A stretch of 64,000 nucleotides of DNA from Corynebacterium sp. Marseille-P4321 (GCF_903645305.1 NZ_CAHJXO010000003.1:434001-498000), one strand, 5' to 3'. Positions 50,258-58,866 are shown, counted from the stretch's first letter. Translations and numbers: made by a program. Notes: a model not told the origin generated them from the letters alone.

Positions 50258-51165
50258 AACGGCAGGTACGGCTTGACGTTGTTGTACACGAAGCCGAGCG
50301 CCGAGATCACCGACAGAATCGTGGTGACAATCTTCAGCACGTACTGCGGGGAGACGTCGCTGGAGCCGATCGCACCGAGTGTCTGCGGGTCCATACTCGG
50401 GGTCTCGCGGCCGTCAGCGGGGCGGTAGAGCACTTCAACCTGGGGACGGTCCAGCTTGTTACCCGCTCCACCGGAGAATTCGGTACCCAGGATGGCCACG
50501 GAAGACTCGCCGGTGCGGGTGAACGCAGCGGCGAATCCGACGTAGCGGTTCGCCGGGTTGATCAGGCTGTGCACGTGCCCGTTCGAGGTGTTCCACCCAC
50601 CGCGGGCGAGCTGCAGCGCTGGCAGTTCCTTCACACCCCAGCCGCGCATCGCCACCGAGATATCAGCTACCGAGTGAATGTTCTCCGCCGACGGGGAGCG
50701 CCCATTGATGGTCGCAGTGAACGCATCGCCGCAGTTTCCGTAGCAGGTGGAGTTGTACGGGCGGGTGTGGTCCATGCCGATGCCGTAGAAGTGCTGCTCC
50801 TCAATCGAGCGCTGCAGCGCGACCATGGAATAGCCGTAGTCGTTCTCCACCCCGTTGACGTACGCCTCGCGGGAGTGGAAACCCTCGGCGGCAGCGGCAT
50901 CACGGATGGTGGTCACACCCGGGTAGCGCTCATGGCGGAACGGCACGTTCTGGTCCCAGACCCGGCCGCGTAGTTCGCGCAGCGCCTCCATGCCTTCCCT
51001 TTGGTCTTTGCCCCAATCGAACTTCGCTTCCACTGCGACTACCTGGTCGGCGGGCTGGTTCAGCTCGACGCCGGTTCCAGGGGCCCGATCAGCGGAGGCG
51101 GCCGGTGCGAGGACGAGTGCTGTCGTTGCCGCCAGCGTGGCGGCGAGGGTTCGGGTGCGCTTCAT
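50254..51165 (-). CDS. Secreted CAP/SCP-like protein with C-terminal membrane anchor (303 aa)
   Basis: A signal peptide (MKRTRTLAATLAATTALVLA, cleavage near ASA/DRAP) is followed by a CAP-like region. LHS-type pieces include HSREAYVNGVE, RSPSAENIHSVADIS, WNTSNGHVHSLINPANRYVGFAAAF; the H.H...INP..RYVGFA ending is typical. A CYGNC pair is present. The C-terminus is one hydrophobic helix (LKIVTTILSVISALGFVY). Start ATG 51165 lies 8 nt from TAGGAT (51179-51174), which is inside the end of the upstream GT87 gene. Confidence 0.72.
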   Translation of the reverse strand: MKRTRTLAATLAATTALVLAPAASADRAPGTGVELNQPADQVVAVEAKFDWGKDQREGMEALRELRGRVWDQNVPFRHERYPGVTTIRDAAAAEGFHSREAYVNGVENDYGYSMVALQRSIEEQHFYGIGMDHTRPYNSTCYGNCGDAFTATINGRSPSAENIHSVADISVAMRGWGVKELPALQLARGGWNTSNGHVHSLINPANRYVGFAAAFTRTGESSVAILGTEFSGGAGNKLDRPQVEVLYRPADGRETPSMDPQTLGAIGSSDVSPQYVLKIVTTILSVISALGFVYNNVKPYLPF

Positions 51166-52228
51166 AGCCGTTGATCCTACTCTCAGGCAGCACAAATGCA
51201 TACACAAGCATAGAAACGACGGGGACGCCGAGGAAGAGCAGGTCGTGCACAGGGCCGGACACCACCCCCACCACGTTCACCGCCGCGTAGGGCGCCATCG
51301 CGGCAATGAGCGCGAGCGCCCCGAAAGCCTCATAGACCGCCACCCCGAACGGGACGATCCACACCCAGTGGTGGTGCCACGAAAACGGGCTGACCAAACA
51401 CGCGGCCAAGCCGATGAAGGAGACGGCGAGGGGGACGTGGCTTCGTCGACAAGCAATGTGCCCCGCATACGCCGCAAGCACCGTAACGGCTACCGCGAGC
51501 GCGAGCCACAGCGCGGTCGAATCGGTGCCCAGGCGGTGCAACACCTGCCGGATCGCCTGCGCGCCGGGGTTGTCGGCGAGGCCCACGCGGGAGGAATCGA
51601 ACATGGACTCCGTCCAGAAGCGGCGCGCGTCCGGCACCTCCGCGAACCCCGTGGCCACCGTGCACAGAAACGTAAAACCCGCGAGGAACACCGAGCCGAA
51701 GCGGCGCTGCACCACCAGCAGCAGCACGAAATACGCAGGCGTGAGCTTCAACCCCGCCGCCAGGCCGATGCCGATGCCGGGCAGCCGGTGCTTCGGCAGG
51801 AAATCCAGGCACACCAGCGCCATGAGGAAGAGGTTCACCTGCCCGAAGTACAGCGTCGCGTGCACCGGCTCCGTGCACAGCACAAAGAAGGCGGTGAGCA
51901 GGAGGAAGTGGGCACGCATGCTTGTCGACGACGCCCACACAACCCACCCCAACACCGCAACCGACAACACAGTCCACGCGATACCCAACGCCTGCGTCGG
52001 CTCGCCGAACCAAGAAAACACCACGCCCGCGAACGGCGGATAGGTAAAGGGCAGGCCGGGAAGCAGGTCACCGTCGTAGAGCGGCAAGTCGTTGGCCACC
52101 CGCTGGCCGCCCAGCAAGTACACCTGCAGATCCGAGGGGATGTCGGGGGTGAACGCGTGATTGAGCGGGCTTTCGAAATACCGCCATATCGCAAACGCGA
52201 TTACCACCGCAAGAATCAGCGGGTTCAC
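51089..52228 (-). CDS. GT87-family polyprenol-phosphate-type glycosyltransferase (379 aa)
   Basis: A GT-C polytopic protein: about ten hydrophobic segments, the first periplasmic loop with D-I-P-S-D-L-Q-V-Y (catalytic Asp region), FTYPPFAGVVF, and GQVNLFLMALVCLDFLP, all typical of actinobacterial alpha-mannosyl/arabinosyl transferases such as PimE or AftC relatives. The glycan it serves is not clear. The start GTG 52228 overlaps the sirtuin stop (GTGA). The last 77 bp overlap the start of the CAP-like gene in another frame. Confidence 0.8.
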   Translation of the reverse strand: MNPLILAVVIAFAIWRYFESPLNHAFTPDIPSDLQVYLLGGQRVANDLPLYDGDLLPGLPFTYPPFAGVVFSWFGEPTQALGIAWTVLSVAVLGWVVWASSTSMRAHFLLLTAFFVLCTEPVHATLYFGQVNLFLMALVCLDFLPKHRLPGIGIGLAAGLKLTPAYFVLLLVVQRRFGSVFLAGFTFLCTVATGFAEVPDARRFWTESMFDSSRVGLADNPGAQAIRQVLHRLGTDSTALWLALAVAVTVLAAYAGHIACRRSHVPLAVSFIGLAACLVSPFSWHHHWVWIVPFGVAVYEAFGALALIAAMAPYAAVNVVGVVSGPVHDLLFLGVPVVSMLVYAFVLPESRINGYEAHPNPRRHAGGNDSTRPRTGRLR

Positions 52229-53166
52229 AAGCCCAGCCCGTCGAGGATCTCGTCCATCGCCCCGCCCACGCGTGTGCGCCACACCGTGGTCGCCTTCGCG
52301 TCCGCGCGCCCCGGCCCGCCGTTGATCACGCTGACCGGCTTGCCCTGCCTCAACGCGTCGAGGGCGAACTTGTAGCCGCTCATCACCGCGAGCGAGGTGC
52401 CGATCGCCAGCACGCCCGAAGATTCCGCCAGCCACCTGTCCGCCTCCTCACGCCGTGCCCGCGGCACGTTCTCCCCGAAGTACACCACGTTCGGCTTGAG
52501 GCGCTGCCCGCCACACGCCGGGCAGGAAATCATGTGGAAGCGCTCCACGTCTTCATCGCGCAGCTCCACGTCGCCGTCAGGGTTCATCATGGAGCCCGTC
52601 ACCTCCACGGAGGAGAAGTAGGTGGGGTTGGCGGCGTCCAAGAGCTCGTCGATAAGCATGCGCTCATGCATCGCGCCGCAATCGAGGCACACCACGTGCT
52701 CCATGTCCCCGTGCAACGCGATGAGGTTCGCGTTGCCGGCCTCCGTGTGCAGGCCGTCGACGTTTTGGGTGACGATGCCGCGCAACAGCCCGGCCCGCTC
52801 GAGTTCAACCAGCGCAAAATGCGTCCGGTTCGGCGCCGCCGCGCGCATAAACCGCATGCCCACAAACGCGCGCGCCCAATACCGCCGCACCTGCTCGGGG
52901 GCGTGCGCGAACTCCTGGAACGTCATCGGGCGGCCCTTGGTCAGGCGCCCGTTCTTGCTGCGGTAATCCGGGATGCCCGAATCCGTGGACACGCCGGCAC
53001 CCGTGATTACCAGGGTTTTCGGGTTGCGCAGTTGCTCGAGGATGCGGGCCTTCGCCTCCTCGGGGTTGGTGGGCGCCGCGGTTTCGCGAACCACCCGCTC
53101 GATCGAGCGGACGGCGCTTTTGTGCGCCATCGCGATCGCGGGGTCTTCGAAGCTCGTGCGGTCCAT
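52225..53166 (-). CDS. Sirtuin (Sir2/CobB-type NAD-dependent deacylase, 313 aa)
   Basis: NAD-binding GAGVSTDSGIPDYRSKNG, catalytic TQNVDGLHTEAGN (QNVDGLH, His the base), zinc Cys pairs CLDCGAMHE and CPACGG. A long N-terminal extension before the core. Removes acyl groups from lysine. ATG 53166 lies 9 nt from TACTGT, from a palindromic promoter shared with the divergent gene at 53189. Confidence 0.88.
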   Translation of the reverse strand: MDRTSFEDPAIAMAHKSAVRSIERVVRETAAPTNPEEAKARILEQLRNPKTLVITGAGVSTDSGIPDYRSKNGRLTKGRPMTFQEFAHAPEQVRRYWARAFVGMRFMRAAAPNRTHFALVELERAGLLRGIVTQNVDGLHTEAGNANLIALHGDMEHVVCLDCGAMHERMLIDELLDAANPTYFSSVEVTGSMMNPDGDVELRDEDVERFHMISCPACGGQRLKPNVVYFGENVPRARREEADRWLAESSGVLAIGTSLAVMSGYKFALDALRQGKPVSVINGGPGRADAKATTVWRTRVGGAMDEILDGLGL

Positions 53167-53173
53167 CGCTTGA

Positions 53174-53182
53174 CTACAGTAG
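53174..53182. promoter_or_regulatory. Palindromic -10 element shared by the sirtuin and the 53189 gene
   Basis: CTACAGTAG gives TACAGT on the plus strand (53175-53180, 8 nt to ATG 53189) and TACTGT on the minus strand (53181-53176, 9 nt to ATG 53166). The two hexamers overlap by five bases. The intergenic gap is 22 bp. Confidence 0.6.
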
Positions 53183-53188
53183 CCGGTT

Positions 53189-54067
53189 ATGGGGGATTGG
53201 AAAGACGACATTCGCGCGCAGCTCATCGACGTTCGCGGGCAACCCACCCGCCCAAACCTCCACCGCCTCTCCACATCCCACGCCATCGACGCCCGCAGCT
53301 TCCACGCACTGCGCACCCACCAACAACACTGGGCCCAGGCCTACTGCGCCGGCCTCTCCGTGCGCGCAGCCGTAATCACCGGCCGGGCATCCGCGTACCT
53401 CAACGGCATGTGGACCGCCAACACCCCGCTACACACCACCCACCTCATACTCCCCAGCGTCCCGCCCCGCCGGCAATGGCCCGCAGGCATCACCTACGTC
53501 CGCGCCACCCTCGACGAATCCGCCATCACCCGTGGCGCCGCCATGTCCACTACAACCGCATTCCGCACCTTCACCGACATCGCCCGCTTTGACGGCCTCG
53601 CCCACGCACTCGTCGCCGCCGACTGGCTAGTCAAATACGGCGGCTACACACCCGCCGCACTCCGCAGCGCCGTCGAAGGGCTCCCCCGCGTACCCGGTAA
53701 ACCCGTCGCCCGGGAAGCCGCCCGCCACGCCCTCCGCGAAACCGACTCCGCCCCCGAATCCTTCGCCCGCGGCCTCCTCATCGCCGCCGGATTCACCCGC
53801 GTCGAAGCGAACGTGCAGATCCCCGGCCTCGGCTACCGGGTGGACCTGCTCATCGACGGCTGGCTCATCATCGAAATCGACGGCCTCGTCAAATACGACG
53901 GCACCACCTACGGCCCCGCCGACAAAGCGCTCCTCGCCGAGAAACGCCGCGCCGACCGCCTCAACAACGCCGGCTACCCCATCCTCCGGTTCCCGCCGAG
54001 CTTCCTGGAGCGCCAGCCGGAGAAGTTCATCGCGCAGGTGCGGGCGCGGCACGAGCGGGGGTGGTAG
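53189..54067 (+). CDS. DUF559/AbiEi-like protein with PD-(D/E)XK-type C-terminus (292 aa)
   Basis: The N-terminal two thirds has the AbiEi-like layout (SVRAAVITGRASAYLNG, TAFRTFTDIARF). The C-terminal restriction-like core is intact in outline: GYRVDLLIDGWLIIEIDG (Asp, Glu and Asp of the active site, about residues 212-229) and KALLAEKRRADRLNNAGYPILRF, as in Vsr/DUF559. Such proteins are frequent in corynebacteria, with no proven function; DNA nicking is plausible. It starts 8 nt after TACAGT without a ribosome site. Confidence 0.72.
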   Translation: MGDWKDDIRAQLIDVRGQPTRPNLHRLSTSHAIDARSFHALRTHQQHWAQAYCAGLSVRAAVITGRASAYLNGMWTANTPLHTTHLILPSVPPRRQWPAGITYVRATLDESAITRGAAMSTTTAFRTFTDIARFDGLAHALVAADWLVKYGGYTPAALRSAVEGLPRVPGKPVAREAARHALRETDSAPESFARGLLIAAGFTRVEANVQIPGLGYRVDLLIDGWLIIEIDGLVKYDGTTYGPADKALLAEKRRADRLNNAGYPILRFPPSFLERQPEKFIAQVRARHERGW

Positions 54068-54080
54068 TGGGGCCGTAAAC

Positions 54081-54199
54081 CTCGATGTCGATATCTCAAT
54101 GTCGATAGTCGCAGGTCAGAGCGGTTTAGGAAATTTCGGCGACACCCGTCCTGAAACGTCGTGACCTGGCGGTATGCCCATCGAGGTATCGACATCGAC
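54081..54199. repeat. 119-bp imperfect palindrome between two converging genes
   Basis: The arms start TCGATGTCGATA (54082-54093) and end with its exact complement TATCGACATCGA (54187-54198). Inside, AGGTCA pairs with TGACCT and further short blocks match without gaps towards the centre near 54140. About two thirds of the roughly 50 arm positions examined pair. It fills most of the 154 bp between the stops at 54067 and 54222. Folded as RNA or DNA it would make a long hairpin; there is no clear T-run. Confidence 0.7.
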
Positions 54200-54221
54200 G
54201 ATTTCCACGGGGCGCGCGGAC

Positions 54222-55583
54222 CTACCTGAACGGCACCTCACCAATCGCGCGGCGCAACTTGCGGGTGCGCAGTCGCTCCGGGTGCTTCGCCAGCTTCTCC
54301 ATCGCGCGCACCGCACACATCACGTGCGCCTCCTTCGAGTTGGAGTAAAACGCCTGCGCACCAGCCGGCAGCTTCGGCACCGCGTGCAGCGGCAGGTCGG
54401 AAACCGCGAGCAGCGTGCCGTAGGGCACGCGATAGCGGTAACCGTTCGCGGCGATGGTGCACGACTCCATGTCCACCGCCGCAGCAGTCGAGCCGCGCAG
54501 CCACTCCCACAGATCCTTCGGCGTCTTCCACTCCCAGTTACGGTCGCCAGTGGAAAGGACAGTACCGGTGCGCATGAGCGAGGCGTCGGAGCCGTAGACC
54601 TTGGTCACCGCCTTCTCCAGGGTGCGCTGGATCTCCGGCACCGCCGGGATGGGGGTGTCGCGGCGCAGGTACGGGTCCATGATGTGGTCGTCGCGCTCGT
54701 ACGCGTTACCCAGGATGAGGTCGCCGATGCGCATGCGGGCGTCCAGGCCGGCGCAGTGCCCGATCATGATCCACGCCTCCGGGCGCAGCACCGCCAGCGA
54801 ATCCGTGATGGTCTTCGCGTTCGAGGGCCCCACGCCGATGTTGATCATGGTGATGCCGTCGCCGTTTTCAGTGACCAGGTCGTAGCGCGGCATCTGGAAC
54901 TTCGAGCCCAGCTCCAGGTCTTCCAGCGCCACCGTGTCCGAGATGGTCTCGCCGCTGGGCAGCACCAGGCGGGTGTAGCGGGAGCCCTCGTCGGCAAGCT
55001 GGCGCAAACCAAAGCGCACGAACTCGGTGACGTGCATCGCGTAGTTGGTGAACAGGATGTAGCGCTGCAGCGAATCCACCTCGATGCCCGTGTAGTGCTC
55101 CAGGCGGGCCAGCGCCAGGTCGAAACGCTGCGGCCCGAAGTGGAACAGGGGCTTTTCCTCGCCGTGGAAGGCGTCCCAGTGCCCGTCGACAATCGCGTCG
55201 TGCACGTCGTCGAGCGTGGGGCGCGGCAGGTCGCGGGTCTGCTCCACAGGGCCGATGCCGCGGATGTACTGCGGCGGAATCTCAACGTCCGAGTACCCGA
55301 CGTAAAGCTCGCACGGGTAATTCGTGCACAGCGCCTCGAGCTGGTTGGTCAGATACGGCGCCATGAGGTCGGGGCGCGAAAGCGTGGCGGAGTACGTGCC
55401 CGCCTCGTCCACGTAGCCGAATGGCTCGGAGCGGTCGATCGGGTGCCAATCCGTCACCTTCACGGTCAGCTTCGGGTAGAGCACATCGCGGTAGTGTTCG
55501 AGGTCGTGGGCGCGTTCGCACGAAGCGTCGTAAAGCAATTGCAGCTTATCGACGGCCTGCCGGACCCCATCAACCCTCTCCAC
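54222..55583 (-). CDS. amn: AMP nucleosidase (453 aa)
   Basis: An AMN-specific N-terminal domain is followed by the nucleoside-phosphorylase-like fold: TMINIGVGPSNAKTITDSLAVLRPEAWIMIGHCAGLD, then GTVLSTGDRNWEW and AVDMESCTIAANGYRYRVPYGTLLAVSDLP, where the Glu of VDMES contacts ribose and the Asp of SDLP the base. It hydrolyses AMP to adenine and ribose 5-phosphate, tuning adenylate pools. GTG 55583 is preceded by GGAGG within the end of a 26-codon frame whose stop lies one base upstream. Confidence 0.88.
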   Translation of the reverse strand: MERVDGVRQAVDKLQLLYDASCERAHDLEHYRDVLYPKLTVKVTDWHPIDRSEPFGYVDEAGTYSATLSRPDLMAPYLTNQLEALCTNYPCELYVGYSDVEIPPQYIRGIGPVEQTRDLPRPTLDDVHDAIVDGHWDAFHGEEKPLFHFGPQRFDLALARLEHYTGIEVDSLQRYILFTNYAMHVTEFVRFGLRQLADEGSRYTRLVLPSGETISDTVALEDLELGSKFQMPRYDLVTENGDGITMINIGVGPSNAKTITDSLAVLRPEAWIMIGHCAGLDARMRIGDLILGNAYERDDHIMDPYLRRDTPIPAVPEIQRTLEKAVTKVYGSDASLMRTGTVLSTGDRNWEWKTPKDLWEWLRGSTAAAVDMESCTIAANGYRYRVPYGTLLAVSDLPLHAVPKLPAGAQAFYSNSKEAHVMCAVRAMEKLAKHPERLRTRKLRRAIGEVPFR

Positions 55584-55584
55584 C

Positions 55585-55665
55585 TCAGCCCACCTCCGGA
55601 ATCAGCCCAAGCGCGTGGTGCACACGATCCGCACGGTGGGCGAGCTTATCTTCTGGCTGTGTCAT
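55585..55665 (-). CDS. Possible 26-aa leader peptide before amn
   Basis: A small open frame, MTQPEDKLAHRADRVHHALG and six more residues, ends TGA one base before the amn GTG (TGAGGTG). The amn ribosome site (GGAGG) lies inside its last codons, so its translation would couple to amn. It may instead be the N-terminus of AMN displaced by a one-base frame change. Judged from sequence layout only. Confidence 0.35.
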   Translation of the reverse strand: MTQPEDKLAHRADRVHHALGLIPEVG

Positions 55666-55703
55666 GGTGCATGGCTCCAGCTAGTTGAATGGTTATTGGC
55701 TGC

Positions 55704-56300
55704 TTACTGAATGGACAAAATTTCCGCGACTTTCTGCACGCGGGCGGCGAGTTCTTCTTCCTTCAACCCTTTGCGCACGCCATCTTCCAGCAGCTCCTGA
55801 GCGCCGGCGATAAAGAAGTGGGCGAGCAGCTCGATTGTTTCTTCCGAGTGCTCCTGCCCGCGCTGCTCAATGAAGCCCTTGAGCGCGTCGCGCAGCGTGG
55901 GCGTCATGATCTCGTAGACGTACGCGTCGAGTTGGGCGTGCACCGGCGAATCGATGAGGTGGATCAGGATTTCGTACTGCCCGCTGAGGTTCTGCGCGAG
56001 CACGCTCACCGCCTCGCCGAAATCCTCCGCCGTGTCGAAGCGCGCCGCGAATTTCTCGTACGCGCCACCAAGCACCTGCTGGCCGGTGGTGTACACCAGC
56101 GCATCTAGGTCTGCGAAGTGTTGGTAAAACACCTGGCGGCTCACGCCAGCCGCCTTCACGATGGATGAGACGCTCATCTCGGCCGCCGGAGCCTGACGCA
56201 GATGATCTTTCGCCGCCTCCACCAACAGCGTGCGCGTGCGCACCGCCCGCGGATCTTGGCTCTCAGAGCGGAGTGCGAGTCTTTCATCCGGCCGGGTCAT
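55704..56300 (-). CDS. TetR-family transcriptional regulator (198 aa)
   Basis: The N-terminal helix-turn-helix is clear: RTRTLLVEAAKDHL, then MSVSSIVKAAGVSRQVFYQHFADLDAL (about residues 41-68), as in TetR. The variable C-terminal ligand domain gives no hint of effector. It lies between amn and the divergent M20 peptidase gene. The start is uncertain: ATG 56300 or ATG 56321, which has AAAAGGG directly before it. Confidence 0.85.
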   Translation of the reverse strand: MTRPDERLALRSESQDPRAVRTRTLLVEAAKDHLRQAPAAEMSVSSIVKAAGVSRQVFYQHFADLDALVYTTGQQVLGGAYEKFAARFDTAEDFGEAVSVLAQNLSGQYEILIHLIDSPVHAQLDAYVYEIMTPTLRDALKGFIEQRGQEHSEETIELLAHFFIAGAQELLEDGVRKGLKEEELAARVQKVAEILSIQ

Positions 56301-56373
56301 CGTTCCCTGTCTCCAGTTCATCCCTTTTGCGACGGGCTGTTTGCGTCGCTAACTGTGTCTATGATCTTCGCGT

Positions 56374-57696
56374 ATGAGCCTAACTGAAAATTCTGTCCAG
56401 CTACTGAAAGACCTGATCAGGAACGCCTGCGTCAATGACCTCACCGCCGACTCCGGCGCGGAAGTGCGCAACGCGGACACCCTCGAGCAATTCTTCGCGG
56501 GGGTAGACGGGGTGCAGGTGCGCCGCTTCGAGCCGCACCCGGGGCGAGTCTCCATCGCGTTCACCATCGAAGGCACCGACCCCGACGCCGAGCCGCTCAC
56601 CCTGCTCGGCCACACCGACGTGGTCCCGGTGGACGAGGAGCAGTGGAGCGTCGACCCCTTCGGCGCCGAGGAGCGCGACGGCAAGATCTACGGCCGCGGC
56701 GCCACCGACATGCTCTACGTCACCGCGGCGATGGCGGCGTGCCTGCGCGACGTGGCCGAATCCAGGGAGCGCCCCCGCGGCACCCTCACCTTCGTCGGGG
56801 TTGCTGACGAGGAGGCCCGCGGCGGCCTGGGCGCAGGCTGGCTCGCCGAGCATGAGCCGGACGCCTTCCCCTGGCGCAACTGCCTGTCCGAGCAGGGCGG
56901 CTCCCACATCCCCGCCGCCGACGGCTCGGACGCGTTGATTGTCGTCGTGGGAGAGAAAGGCGCAGGCCAGAGGCGTTTAACCGTGCGCGGGGACGCGGGC
57001 CACGGCTCCGCACCCTTCGGGCGCGACTTCGCGGTGGCCAAGATCGCGGAGGTGGCGCGACGCATCGCCGCAATTGAGACACCGGTGCGCTCCGACGACA
57101 TTTGGGAAGGCTACGTGCGCGCCTGGAAGTTTGATTCCGAGACGGAAGCCGCGTTGCTTGCCGGCACCGGCTACGAAAACTTCGGTGCGCTCGAGCAGCA
57201 CTCGCACGCCATGAGCCACCTCACCATCTCCCCCACGGTGCTGCGCGCCGGCGGGGCGATCAACGTGCTGCCGTCGAAGGCGTGGCTGGAGTGCGACATC
57301 CGCCCCCTGCCCGGCCAGACGCAGGAAGAGATCGACGACGTTTTGCGCGACGGCCTCGGCGACTTGGCGGGCGAGGTTGAGATCGAGCACCTCATCACGG
57401 AGCCGGGCTCCGTCTCCCCCACCTCCGGCCCACTGTACGAGGCCATCGTGGACACCTTCGAGGAGTTCTTCCCCGGCGTGCCGGTCGTGCCCACTATCGC
57501 TGCAGGCGGGTCTGACCTGCGCTTCGGCCGCCGCCTCGGCGGCGTCGGTTACGGCTTCGCACTGCACCGCCACGGCCAGACGCTCGGCAGCGTGCTCGCG
57601 GAGCTGCACTCCCACGACGAGTGCGTGGAGATCGAGGACGTGGAGCTGACCACCAAGGCGTACCGCTCGCTCATCCGCCGCTTCGTGGGGGCGTAG
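56374..57696 (+). CDS. M20-family metallopeptidase / deacylase (440 aa)
   Basis: The zinc ligands are seen in LLGHTDVVPVD (His-x-Asp), GRGATDMLY (bridging Asp), DEEARGG (catalytic Glu and ligand Glu), and the late His in YGFALHRHGQT. A lid domain lies at about 190-310. This is the ArgE/DapE/CPG2 class; the amino-acyl or peptide substrate is not set by sequence. ATG 56374 lies 8 nt after TATGAT (56360-56365), a leaderless layout. It abuts the converging GH13 gene (TAG next to CTA). Confidence 0.87.
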   Translation: MSLTENSVQLLKDLIRNACVNDLTADSGAEVRNADTLEQFFAGVDGVQVRRFEPHPGRVSIAFTIEGTDPDAEPLTLLGHTDVVPVDEEQWSVDPFGAEERDGKIYGRGATDMLYVTAAMAACLRDVAESRERPRGTLTFVGVADEEARGGLGAGWLAEHEPDAFPWRNCLSEQGGSHIPAADGSDALIVVVGEKGAGQRRLTVRGDAGHGSAPFGRDFAVAKIAEVARRIAAIETPVRSDDIWEGYVRAWKFDSETEAALLAGTGYENFGALEQHSHAMSHLTISPTVLRAGGAINVLPSKAWLECDIRPLPGQTQEEIDDVLRDGLGDLAGEVEIEHLITEPGSVSPTSGPLYEAIVDTFEEFFPGVPVVPTIAAGGSDLRFGRRLGGVGYGFALHRHGQTLGSVLAELHSHDECVEIEDVELTTKAYRSLIRRFVGA

Positions 57697-58866
57697 CTAC
57701 CCGCCCCACTCGTAGAGCGTCTCGCCGCCGGAGTGCACACGCACCCCCGGCGCGGGCGTGAGCCAGAGGTCCGTCTGCAGCTGCTCGTCGCCAGCGAAGG
57801 CGCGGAACGAGATGGTCTCGTTCGTCTTGTCCAGCACCTCGACATCGGCGCGGGTGAGCCACGCGTTGCGGCGGCGCACACCGATCAGTTTCTGGTGCTC
57901 GGTGAACACCCAGCGCCCCAGGTCGGACAGCTCCTCGGGTGAGGCGGGCAGGGCGGGGCGCACCGCGTCGTCGGCGGACCAACCCTCGGAGCGCACGCCG
58001 GTAAAGCCCTGCTCGTCGCCGTAGTAGATCGAAGGCATGCCGGGCACCGTCATGAGCACGGCGAGCGCGAGCACCAGCTTCTCCGGCCCCACCTTGGAGG
58101 CGATGCGGTCCACGTCGTGGTTGCCAATGAATGTGTTTGGCAGCACCTGCGCCGCGATCTCGCGGTGGCGCCCGAGCGCGTGGTCCAGCTCCCAGAAATT
58201 CACGTCTACCAGCGACGACCAGGTGGCCTTCCACAGTTCGTACTGTGTCACGGCGTCAAGGTTGCCCGCGGTGGCGATCTCCGCATAGTCGCCGTGGATC
58301 ACCTCACCCAAAAACATCGCGTTGGGGAACTCCTCGCGCACCCGGGCGAGCACCTTTCGCCAGAACTCCGGCGGCACCGCGTACGCCACATCGAGGCGCC
58401 AGCCCGCGATGCCTTTGCGCAGCCAGTGGCACATGATGTCCACTACGGCGTCCACGACTCGCTCGTCCGCGTGATGCAGCGTGGCCAGCTCGCCGTGGCC
58501 CTCCCAATCCGTGTCACCGGCGAGCCCGCCTTCCACCCACGGGTGCGTGCGCGCCACGTGGTTAAACACGCCGTCTAGCATGACGCGGATGCCTCGGGCG
58601 GAGCATTCGTCGATAAGCCAAGCGAAATCTTCCCCATCGCCCAAGCGCTTATCGACGCTAAAGTGATCCAGCGTGTCGTACCCATGCGTCACCGACTCGA
58701 AGATGGGGCCGAGCAAAAGCCCGTTGCAGCCGAGTTCCACCAGGTAGTCGAGCCAAGGTTCAAGCGCGCGCAGGCGGTGGTCCGAATCGTCGCCACCACG
58801 CTCGCGGATCGGGGCGCCCGTCGCCGCGAGCGGGTAGACGTGCCACCAGATGGTCTGATCCAACAT
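57697..58866 (-). CDS. GH13 alpha-amylase-family protein (389 aa)
   Basis: A (beta/alpha)8 barrel with the conserved blocks VMLDGVFNHV, GWRLDVAY (nucleophile Asp159), FLGEVIHG (acid/base Glu188) and FIGNHDVDR (Asp251). There is no signal peptide, so it acts on intracellular alpha-glucans, maltodextrins or trehalose-related sugars. At 389 aa it is short for the family, with a small C-terminal beta domain. It begins immediately after the glutaminase stop (TAGATG), with GGAG 9 nt upstream. Two inverted copies of the dispersed motif lie near its N-terminal coding part. Confidence 0.87.
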   Translation of the reverse strand: MLDQTIWWHVYPLAATGAPIRERGGDDSDHRLRALEPWLDYLVELGCNGLLLGPIFESVTHGYDTLDHFSVDKRLGDGEDFAWLIDECSARGIRVMLDGVFNHVARTHPWVEGGLAGDTDWEGHGELATLHHADERVVDAVVDIMCHWLRKGIAGWRLDVAYAVPPEFWRKVLARVREEFPNAMFLGEVIHGDYAEIATAGNLDAVTQYELWKATWSSLVDVNFWELDHALGRHREIAAQVLPNTFIGNHDVDRIASKVGPEKLVLALAVLMTVPGMPSIYYGDEQGFTGVRSEGWSADDAVRPALPASPEELSDLGRWVFTEHQKLIGVRRRNAWLTRADVEVLDKTNETISFRAFAGDEQLQTDLWLTPAPGVRVHSGGETLYEWGG

